Assembly: GCF_905196875.1 (NCBI RefSeq)
Contig: NZ_CAJJWO010000059.1
Span: 1 to 31,351 of the forward strand
Direction: 5' to 3'
Length of the DNA stretch: 31,351 nucleotides
Origin: an uncultured Parabacteroides sp.
GTDB taxonomy: Bacteria; Bacteroidota; Bacteroidia; Bacteroidales; Tannerellaceae
This document shows, in pieces, positions 24,216 through 30,383 of the stretch; position 1 is the first letter of the stretch, and each line of letters opens with the position of its first letter. The translations under genes and the position numbers were made by a program. The notes under the pieces were generated by a model. It was not told the DNA's origin. It saw only the letters and a list, made by a program, of their open reading frames with translations, and searched no databases.

Positions 24216-27200
24216 TTAAAATGTAAGACCAACTTTAATACCCATACTGCGTGAAGGCATATAAGAGCCCGACTCAAGACCCACTCCGTTGTTATCGCTT
24301 CGTGTGCTCGATTCCGGATCGATATGCGCTTTGTTTGAAGAATGCAACCAGAGGATCGCCAGGTTGTTGCCGATTAGCGATACGTTTGCACCTTTGATAT
24401 AGCGTGTCTTTTTCATCAGTTCTTTCGGGAAGGTATAAGTCAGATGCACTTCGCGCAACTTGAGATAAGATCCTTCGAACACATTTAACTGACGATTACT
24501 CAAGTAGTAAGAGTAAAAGAAAGACTTTGCATCCGTTGTCAGATCATTCGGTGTACCGTCTTCTTTCACGAAGGTACCCATATCGGCCAGTACATCCTTT
24601 CCGACAACGATTGGTTTTTCACGAACATCCCCTTCAGCCGTATAGTCGAGAAGCCCGGTATAGCTACCCCACATCTGACTCACGGAGAAAACATCGCCAC
24701 CTTTACGGAAATCGAGCAAGAAGCCAAATGTCAGGTCTTTCCAACGCAGTTCGCTACGGAAACCTGCCAGCCAGTCGGGCGACACGCTACCAATCTTCAT
24801 ACTTTCCGTCTTCGGCAGACCGTTCGCACCAACAATATATTCACCCTTCTCATTCTTAATCATACCTGTTCCGTAGAGAGAGCCCCACGATTCACCCGGT
24901 TTGGCATACAGATAGGTACTCCATTCGGAACCGATCGTATATTGTGTAAGCGACTGTCCTGTTACCGGATCAGTATACAGTTCTTCAATCTTGCTCTTAT
25001 CTTTCGACCAGTTCACCGTCAATGTCCAATCCCAATCCTTTTCGCGGATCACAGTCCCGGTCAGTTGCAATTCCCAACCTTTGTTTCTCAACTTTCCTGC
25101 ATTGATCAACATACTGTTATAACCGGTCGCCTTAGAGGTAGCAACCTCCATGATCTGGTCGGTCGTGATCTTATGATAATAAGCCAGATCGATTCCCAGA
25201 CGATGATCGAAGAAATTGGCTTCGATACCGGCTTCACCTGTTTTCACCGACTCGGGACGCAAACCGGACGGTGGGAAAACCGACGGCAACACAAACTGCG
25301 AATTACCGAAAATGCGATCGGACACCGCACCATAGTACTTACCCAACCGGTAAGCAGAAGTAGCCGAACCGACTTTCGCCCATCCACCTCTGATCTTCAA
25401 GAAGTTCAGAATATCCGACTGTAACCCTTCGAAGGTAGCAGTAGGTATCCAGCTTGCACTGAAAGAGGGATAGAAGAACGGATCTTCAATCGTCGAACTC
25501 CAGTCGTTACGCACACTTATGTCTAAATAAAGCATGCTCTTGTAGCCAAACGATCCCGAGGCATAGATACTGTTTGAACGGATATGTGAATGATCCTGTT
25601 CGGTAATAGGGCTACCTTTCACATTCCCCATAGTAAACAAGCCCGGTACGGTAAGCATGTTACCTCCGATCGCTTCTCTTTCCCAATTCACATTCCGGTA
25701 GTTCGCACCAGCCAGCAAATTGATGGAGAAGTCGGCAATATTTTTATTGAAATAAGCAATGAAGTCAGCATTCAACTCCGTCTGCTTCTGGTTATACTGG
25801 CGGAACCATCCGTCTGGATAGGCCGTATTGTAAACATAATGCTGGTTAGCCTGCGTATCATAATAATCATATCCCAGGCGACCTTCAAATTTCAGGAATT
25901 CAAACGGTTTATAAAATAAGGAGGTCTTTCCGAACAAGCGGTTACGCTGGTATTTGTTCAGATTTTTATTCACCGTATAATAAGGGTTCTGATGATAGTC
26001 CGGATTCCATGAATAAGGCTTTCCGGTAACAGGATCGGTCTTATCCCAGTTTTCTTTCAAATCTTTCATATCTACCTGGCGTCCGAACCATTGCATAAGA
26101 GACTGCATCGGATTCCCTTCGTTATACCCTCCCTGGGGAAGATTATCGCTTTCGGTTCGTGTATAGTTAAGAGAGAGGTCATAATCGATATATTTGTTGA
26201 CTTTCAGCTGTGTATTCAACTGGGCCGAATAACGCTTCTGGTCGGTATTAGGAATCGTACCGGTCTGGTCACGATAACCGAGTGAAGCACGTGTCGACGC
26301 TTTTTCCGTCTGGCTGAGAAATGAAAGATTATGGTTCATTGAAGTTCCCAGTTGCAAGAAATCCTTGATATTATTAGGCTGCGATACCCATGGAGTAGCT
26401 TGGCGCACACCGTCGACGATCGGACTGTTCACCTGCGGTAACATCAGGCCCACATCCAAACGTGGCCCCCAGCTTTCGTCGGCACCGCCGTTCACACCAC
26501 CATAAGCAAAACCGTATTGGGTGGCAAAGTCCTGATAAGATCCCGCAAAGCCATTTGCCTGACGCAGCGAATAGTCGTATTCGCTACCTTCGTAACCCTG
26601 TCCGTATTTATTCTGCATCTTCGGCAGGTTATACATCTGGTCTACGGCGAAATGCCCGTCATAGCGTATTTCAATGCCTTTATCCTTCATCTTACCCGAT
26701 TTGGTAGTGATCAGGATTACCCCATTACCGGCACGCATACCGTAAAGGGCGGCCGATCCTCCTTTCAAAACAGAGATAGACTCGATATCCTCCGGATTGA
26801 TATCCTGCAAACCGCTACCATAATCCACCGCCTGATCCGTACGGTACTGGTCGTTGGCAATAGGCACACCGTCCACAACGATCAACGGCTCATTACTTCC
26901 GAGCGAAGAGTTACCGCGGATAACGATACGTTGCGAAGCACCTACCTGTCCGCCGGCAGAAGTAATCTGCACACCGGCCACTTTACCTGCCAACGAGCTT
27001 GCCACATTCAACTGCCCGGCTTTAGTCAGTTCATCGGCTTTCACTTCCTGCAAAGCATAGCCGAGCGATTTCTTTTCACGTGTCAGACCAAGTGCTGTAA
27101 CCACCACTTCATCCAGATCTGTCACATCCGCCTGAAGTACAACTATAACCTGCGGCTTTACAGCCACTTCCTGCATAGTCATACCAACATAAGAGATTTG

Positions 27201-27422
27201 CAAAATCTTGTTTTTCTCAGGAACATCCAAGGAGAATTTTCCGTCCAGATCGGTAATAGTTCCGATATTCGTTCCTTTCACCAGAATGGTTGCACCGATA
27301 ATCGGTTCGCCGTCGTCGCCCGAAGTAACCGTTCCGGTCACCTTCATTGTCTGGGCCATTACCATGCTTAGACTTGCAAAGAAGAATAGCAAGGTCATTG
27401 TAAATCGCTTCTTCATAGACAC
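24216..27422 (-). CDS. SusC/RagA-family TonB-linked transporter (pair 3)
   Basis: This protein has 1068 residues. Met3 (27416) is an equally good start, giving MKKRFTMTLLFFFASLSMVMAQ as signal peptide. The carboxypeptidase-regulatory-like domain spans about 27-98 (VTGTVTSGDDGEPIIGATILVKGT, GTITDLDGKFSL). LDEVVVTALGLTREKKSLGYA follows at about 103-123, then the plug (SLGSNEPLIVVDGVPIANDQY, INPEDIESISVLKGGSAALYGMRAGNGVILITTKSGK) and the barrel, ending KVGLTF. It works with SusD3 as a TonB-driven importer. The left arm of a 19-bp inverted repeat lies 54 nt upstream of the start. The only consensus promoter box upstream lies inside the segment it bounds, so expression is probably phase variable. 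Confidence 0.96.
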   Translation of the reverse strand: MSMKKRFTMTLLFFFASLSMVMAQTMKVTGTVTSGDDGEPIIGATILVKGTNIGTITDLDGKFSLDVPEKNKILQISYVGMTMQEVAVKPQVIVVLQADVTDLDEVVVTALGLTREKKSLGYALQEVKADELTKAGQLNVASSLAGKVAGVQITSAGGQVGASQRIVIRGNSSLGSNEPLIVVDGVPIANDQYRTDQAVDYGSGLQDINPEDIESISVLKGGSAALYGMRAGNGVILITTKSGKMKDKGIEIRYDGHFAVDQMYNLPKMQNKYGQGYEGSEYDYSLRQANGFAGSYQDFATQYGFAYGGVNGGADESWGPRLDVGLMLPQVNSPIVDGVRQATPWVSQPNNIKDFLQLGTSMNHNLSFLSQTEKASTRASLGYRDQTGTIPNTDQKRYSAQLNTQLKVNKYIDYDLSLNYTRTESDNLPQGGYNEGNPMQSLMQWFGRQVDMKDLKENWDKTDPVTGKPYSWNPDYHQNPYYTVNKNLNKYQRNRLFGKTSLFYKPFEFLKFEGRLGYDYYDTQANQHYVYNTAYPDGWFRQYNQKQTELNADFIAYFNKNIADFSINLLAGANYRNVNWEREAIGGNMLTVPGLFTMGNVKGSPITEQDHSHIRSNSIYASGSFGYKSMLYLDISVRNDWSSTIEDPFFYPSFSASWIPTATFEGLQSDILNFLKIRGGWAKVGSATSAYRLGKYYGAVSDRIFGNSQFVLPSVFPPSGLRPESVKTGEAGIEANFFDHRLGIDLAYYHKITTDQIMEVATSKATGYNSMLINAGKLRNKGWELQLTGTVIREKDWDWTLTVNWSKDKSKIEELYTDPVTGQSLTQYTIGSEWSTYLYAKPGESWGSLYGTGMIKNEKGEYIVGANGLPKTESMKIGSVSPDWLAGFRSELRWKDLTFGFLLDFRKGGDVFSVSQMWGSYTGLLDYTAEGDVREKPIVVGKDVLADMGTFVKEDGTPNDLTTDAKSFFYSYYLSNRQLNVFEGSYLKLREVHLTYTFPKELMKKTRYIKGANVSLIGNNLAILWLHSSNKAHIDPESSTRSDNNGVGLESGSYMPSRSMGIKVGLTF

Positions 27423-27476
27423 ACTTGTTTAAATTCGGATTAACTAGATATTTATGCTGTTTCAATTTAGTAGACA

Positions 27477-27495
27477 TAGTCTTAGAAGAACTATG
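27477..27495 (+). repeat. Left 19-bp arm of the inverted repeat
   Basis: This is a perfect reverse complement of 27903-27921. It lies between the promoter box and susC3, 54 nt from the upstream-most susC3 start. Confidence 0.95.
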
Positions 27496-27591
27496 ACACT
27501 TTTTTAATATATGATAATATATACACTAAAATCATTGATTATCATAATCTTAATATGTGTATATATAGCTATAATTAAAAATAGGGTATAA

Positions 27592-27638
27592 ACTAAGTAT
27601 CATTTAATTGAAATATGATCCGGAATTTGATACTTAGT
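27592..27638. repeat. 11-bp inverted repeat inside the invertible segment
   Basis: ACTAAGTATCA (27592-27602) pairs with TGATACTTAGT (27628-27638) across 25 nt. It lies downstream of the promoter box in the orientation that reads susC3. It could be a leader hairpin, an operator, or an accessory site for the recombinase. Confidence 0.6.
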
Positions 27639-27719
27639 GTATCGGTAAATTAGCTTTTCCTCTCTTGGAATAACTAATAAAATCATTTTACCGAGAGATT
27701 AATATTTTATATAACAATG

Positions 27720-27727
27720 CAAATATA
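27720..27727 (-). promoter_or_regulatory. Promoter -7 box inside the invertible segment, directed at susC3
   Basis: The minus strand reads TATATTTG, an exact TAnnTTTG match. TTGT lies 19 nt upstream as a -33 box. Transcription from here would cross the left arm and give a leader of about 290 nt before susC3. After inversion the box would move to 27671-27678 and point right. Confidence 0.65.
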
Positions 27728-27902
27728 AGTAAAAATTATGAATTAAACAAGTCTTATAGGAAATAATTTGATATTATTATCGATTGAGTGATAGCATTCC
27801 ATCACATTTTTCTTGTACTATAATATGTAATGAAACTTTTCTTCTAGGTGTAAATATATATTAAATGCCCTTCATTGCTAAGATCTCTTCTTCCTAAATG
27901 GA

Positions 27903-27921
27903 CATAGTTCTTCTAAGACTA
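27903..27921 (-). repeat. Right 19-bp arm of the inverted repeat
   Basis: This is a perfect reverse complement of 27477-27495. Confidence 0.95.
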
Positions 27922-28249
27922 CCCCCCTTTTCTCCTCCCTTTTTTAAACGCCAAATCTTCTCTTCCAACAGCATTTTCGTACTTCATTTTTTTATTGCGG
28001 ATAATAAAAATAAATTATATTTGCAACGGACATTCCGTTCCTCAAAGTCTCCTCTCCGCAAATAATAAGCAACAATATATGGTATTCATTTCGACAGCAT
28101 AGTAGTGTTGTGTCCTCATCACTTTAGTGACAAATCGGTGACACAATAGTAATAAACAGGCTTATAGCATGCCAAAACAGGTATTCGAAGTTTTGTCGAA
28201 AAAATAACAAATACATACCAAACACCTCTCCCATCAATTTTACAAAATC
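27922..28249. other. Intergenic leader region of the 28250-28726 gene
   Basis: This 328-nt stretch holds a plus-strand promoter box (28016-28023), a hairpin at the expected transcript start (AACGGA 28025-28030 with TCCGTT 28034-28039), a larger stem (TTGTGTC 28108-28114 with GACACAA 28140-28146) and the left copy of a 13-bp inverted repeat (28220-28232). No gene is seen. The leader is therefore long (about 220 nt) and structured. Confidence 0.5.
28016..28023 (+). promoter_or_regulatory. Candidate promoter of the 28250-28726 gene
   Basis: TATATTTG matches the consensus exactly. ATTG lies 18 nt upstream as a -33 box. It is outside the invertible segment, so this gene should not depend on the switch. 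Confidence 0.55.
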
Positions 28250-28749
28250 ATGAACAACGCAAAAACGGTAAACTTTTTTGATGAAAACAAGGTATCATTT
28301 AAAGCCTACAAACAATACCTGAAACATCAAACTGACAGAAAAAAGGTACTTAACGAGACTGCCAGCTATCTATTAAACCTTAAACATCCTGAAAAGAGGA
28401 TGTTAGCCTTTAAAAATAATTTTTTCGAGACTTTTGCCCGCGAACTGGCTGACAATTCCGGGTGCAGTGAGGTTCTACCCGATCATCTGCGCATACAAAC
28501 CAAGGACTGGGAACAATTCCTGATCGAAATAATGAACGCCGCACGCTTATCGGGCTACCTGGGCAAGATGACGATCAAACGACTTGCCCGCATATTGGTC
28601 TGCATCCTCGATACTAATTACGACCAGGCGGGAATGATCAACCGGCTCAAAAATAAAAATCCGCAGTATGAGGAGATTTATAAGCAGATCAAAGATTTGT
28701 CATCGCATATCGAAAAAAATATCTAGTATTTAATCAGGGAGAGGTGTTT
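28220..28749. repeat. 13-bp inverted repeat flanking the 28250-28726 gene
   Basis: AAACACCTCTCCC (28220-28232), 17 nt before the ATG, is the exact reverse complement of GGGAGAGGTGTTT (28737-28749), 10 nt after the stop. The pair brackets just the one gene. It could mark a small cassette or pair the two ends of the mRNA. No target-site duplication is seen. Confidence 0.6.
28250..28726 (+). CDS. Small helical protein of unknown function
   Basis: This 158-residue protein is highly charged, predicted largely helical, and has no signal peptide or membrane segment. The N-terminal half (FFDENKVSFKAYKQYLKHQTDRKKVLNETASYLLNL) is Lys-rich. The C-terminal part (QTKDWEQFLIEIMNAARLSGYLGKMTIKRLARILVCILDTNYDQAGMINRLKNKNPQYEEIYKQI) has a W-plus-helix layout that faintly recalls the RteC-type domain of Bacteroides conjugative elements. 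I would not assign it on that. It heads the replication-type module and is bracketed by a 13-bp inverted repeat. A regulatory or element-maintenance role is a guess. Confidence 0.7.
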   Translation: MNNAKTVNFFDENKVSFKAYKQYLKHQTDRKKVLNETASYLLNLKHPEKRMLAFKNNFFETFARELADNSGCSEVLPDHLRIQTKDWEQFLIEIMNAARLSGYLGKMTIKRLARILVCILDTNYDQAGMINRLKNKNPQYEEIYKQIKDLSSHIEKNI

Positions 28750-28877
28750 TTTTCATTTTTTTGGTAACGACAGTTACCTGTTTTTGGGTATATAGACCAT
28801 TTTTCAAGCAATACAGCTCTTATTATCAACGCCTTGACTCCCCAAAATACGGTTATACGGATTCCTGCCCCCTGTTG

Positions 28878-28885
28878 TATGTTTG
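28878..28885 (+). promoter_or_regulatory. Possible promoter box before the HTH gene
   Basis: TATGTTTG fits TAnnTTTG, about 220 nt before the HTH gene and upstream of both repeat triplets. A protein bound at the repeats could block it. No -33 box. Confidence 0.35.
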
Positions 28886-28949
28886 TAAACGAAAAGCGAA
28901 AGCTCCTTTATGTCTTTATAAAGAAATAAGTCTTATTATATTAAGAGAG

Positions 28950-29069
28950 CGTCCGTGAGATCGTCCGAAGATCGTCCGAAGTCCTTTCCGAAAGGCTCGT
29001 AACGAACAGAAAGACCTATACTTACAAACAATTTTTATCGTCCGAAGATCGTCCGTGAGATCGTCCGTG
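28950..29069 (+). repeat. Six iteron-like direct repeats in two triplets
   Basis: CGTCCG, usually within GATCGTCCGAA or GATCGTCCGTGA, starts at 28950, 28962, 28973 and again at 29039, 29050, 29062. Spacing is 12 and 11 nt in the first triplet, 11 and 12 in the second, about one helical turn, so all copies in a triplet face the same side. They lie just upstream of the HTH gene of a helicase-primase module. This fits initiator-binding iterons of a replication origin or an autoregulatory operator. Confidence 0.75.
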
Positions 29070-29106
29070 AAAAGAAACAGCATGTATAACCTATAAAAAC
29101 ATCGAC

Positions 29107-29412
29107 ATGAAACAGTCTAAACTTAAATCACTTAAGCTACTTTCAAAAGGTTTTATGAAAGTACCGAACTACATTCTGGAAGATATCTATTCAGACAATG
29201 CAGTCAGACGCTTACGCGGCAAATTATTTCTTTGCTTGCTCTACCATGCCTATTTCGCCGACGGAATAATCAGGGTAAGCAGGCTCTGCATCCCCTGCCA
29301 ACGGGGCGAATGGGTGACCACCTACCGGACGATCGAAGAGAAAACAGGCATTGCACGCAGTTGTGTCAAATCATTCATACCCTCAGGGCGCACGACCCGG
29401 CCGTCGACGTAG
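29107..29412 (+). CDS. Initiator-like helix-turn-helix protein, probably truncated
   Basis: This reading frame has 101 residues. MKQSKLKSLKLLSKGFMKVPNYILED is followed by a helical segment (VRRLRGKLFLCLLYHAYFADGIIRVS) and a winged-HTH-like segment RGEWVTTYRTIEEKTGIARSCVKSFI (66-91). The layout (KVPNY, then GxWVTxYRxxxxxTGIxRSxV) is that of small replication/initiation proteins preceding helicase genes on Bacteroidales elements. After Ile91 the frame turns into PSGRTTRPST and stops. At the same point, in another frame, DnaB-like sequence begins. The helix after the recognition helix is therefore missing, and the gene looks cut by a deletion that fused it to the helicase gene. It may be non-functional, or a short product may still bind the CGTCCG repeats. 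Confidence 0.6.
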   Translation: MKQSKLKSLKLLSKGFMKVPNYILEDIYSDNAVRRLRGKLFLCLLYHAYFADGIIRVSRLCIPCQRGEWVTTYRTIEEKTGIARSCVKSFIPSGRTTRPST

Positions 29413-30383
29413 TGTCGCTCCTGGGCGGTATCCACAAAGGGGTACAGAAGCTGGAAGACTTTTTCGCCGTGAGCAGCACCACCCGCAGGGCAGGCGACGT
29501 GAGCCGGCAGGTACTGGAACAAATCTATGGCGAACAACAGGCCCGTGCCGCCGGCGAAGAGCAACAGGTGACGACAGGTATCGACGAGTTCGACCGTTGC
29601 CTGGGCGGACTTTTCAAAGGCGAACTATTGGTGCTGGCCGGACGTCCTTCGATGGGAAAAACGGCACTGGCCCTGCACATGGCCTTGTCGGCGGCACGAA
29701 AAGGGAAGCGGATCTGTTTCTTCAGCCTCGAGATGACCGAACGGCAGCTGATAAGCCGCCTGCTTTGTACGATGAGTGGCGTGGAGCCGGACAAACTGCG
29801 TTTCAAACAACTGAATGCCGACGAACGGGCCCGGCTCGACACGGCCAGCGAAGAACTCGACCGCCTGCCTTTGTTTCTGAACTATTGCAGCGGGTGCAAC
29901 TTCGAAGAGATACGTGCCAAGACCATGGCGCTTCACCGCCGGCTGGCTCTCGACCTTATCATCATCGACTACCTGAACCTGATACAGATAAACCCTGCCG
30001 GCCGGGGCGAAGTGAAAGACACGATGGATCTGGCACTGGGCGACGTGTGCCGGCGCATCAAGAACCTGGTGATGGAGGCCGGTGTGGCGGGCGTACTGCT
30101 GGCACAGCTCAACCGCAATTGCGAAGCGCGCACCGACCATGTCCCGGTGATGAGCGACCTGCGCAACTCGGGCGAGATCGAACAGATCGCCGACAGCATC
30201 GCTTTCGTGTACCGCCCGGAGCATTACCGCGAATATTACGACCCGAAGACCCGAGAAGACCTGCATGGTGTCGGCCAACTCTTCGTCGCCAAGAACCGCA
30301 ACGGGGCCACCGGCGAAATCCGCTTCCGCTACAATAATTGCCTGACACAGATTTATCCTTACAAAAAGAACAATTTACCATGA
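29232..30383 (+). CDS. DnaB-type replicative helicase, N-terminal domain largely missing
   Basis: The frame is open from an ATG at 29232, but until about 29378 it only overlaps the HTH gene and shows no family resemblance. DnaB-like sequence begins at about 29379 (TLRAHDPAVDVVSL) and runs 334 residues to the stop. The RecA-type core is complete: Walker A GRPSMGKTAL, then FFSLEMTERQL, Walker B-like LDLIIIDYLNLI, the QLNR motif (LLAQLNRNCE), and DLRNSGEIEQIADSIAFVYR near the end. Standard DnaB has about 450 residues with a helical N-terminal domain needed for hexamer assembly and primase contact; most of it is absent. There is no obvious ATG start, so this may be a pseudogene or start at a GTG. 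Its stop overlaps the primase ATG by 4 nt. Confidence 0.75.
   Translation: MLALPCLFRRRNNQGKQALHPLPTGRMGDHLPDDRRENRHCTQLCQIIHTLRAHDPAVDVVSLLGGIHKGVQKLEDFFAVSSTTRRAGDVSRQVLEQIYGEQQARAAGEEQQVTTGIDEFDRCLGGLFKGELLVLAGRPSMGKTALALHMALSAARKGKRICFFSLEMTERQLISRLLCTMSGVEPDKLRFKQLNADERARLDTASEELDRLPLFLNYCSGCNFEEIRAKTMALHRRLALDLIIIDYLNLIQINPAGRGEVKDTMDLALGDVCRRIKNLVMEAGVAGVLLAQLNRNCEARTDHVPVMSDLRNSGEIEQIADSIAFVYRPEHYREYYDPKTREDLHGVGQLFVAKNRNGATGEIRFRYNNCLTQIYPYKKNNLP

Larger units (their letters stand above)
27477..27921. mobile_element. Predicted invertible DNA segment (promoter switch) upstream of susC3
   Basis: The 19-mer TAGTCTTAGAAGAACTATG at 27477-27495 occurs as its exact reverse complement at 27903-27921, with 407 bp between. 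The bases outside the arms do not continue the match. The interior is AT-rich, encodes no gene, and holds one consensus promoter box (TATATTTG, minus strand, 27720-27727) pointing to susC3. Each arm has weak internal symmetry (AGT..T...A..ACT), as recombinase sites often do. Bacteroidales are known to switch SusC/SusD operons by inverting such segments with site-specific recombinases. No recombinase gene is in the window. Inversion itself is inferred, not seen. Confidence 0.8.
28727..29106. other. Intergenic region with iteron-like repeats
   Basis: This 380-nt gap holds the right copy of the 13-bp inverted repeat, a plus-strand TATGTTTG box (28878-28885) that fits TAnnTTTG but has no good -33 partner, two triplets of a CGTCCG repeat, and a small hairpin CCTTT-CCG-AAAGG (28983-28995) between them. 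A 65-codon frame at 28761-28958 shows no protein-like features. Confidence 0.55.

Noticed and set aside
28250..28726. The small helical protein as the recombinase for the 19-bp arms
   Set aside because: It is too short and has neither the Arg-His-Arg-Tyr set of tyrosine recombinases nor the serine-recombinase N-terminal motif.
28761..28958. 65-codon frame in the intergenic region
   Set aside because: Low-complexity, Cys/aromatic-rich random-looking sequence with no start signal; it overlaps the promoter and repeat region.
29360..29412. Programmed -1 frameshift joining the HTH protein to the helicase
   Set aside because: No slippery heptamer or downstream structure is evident, and both proteins lack sequence at the join, which fits a deletion better.
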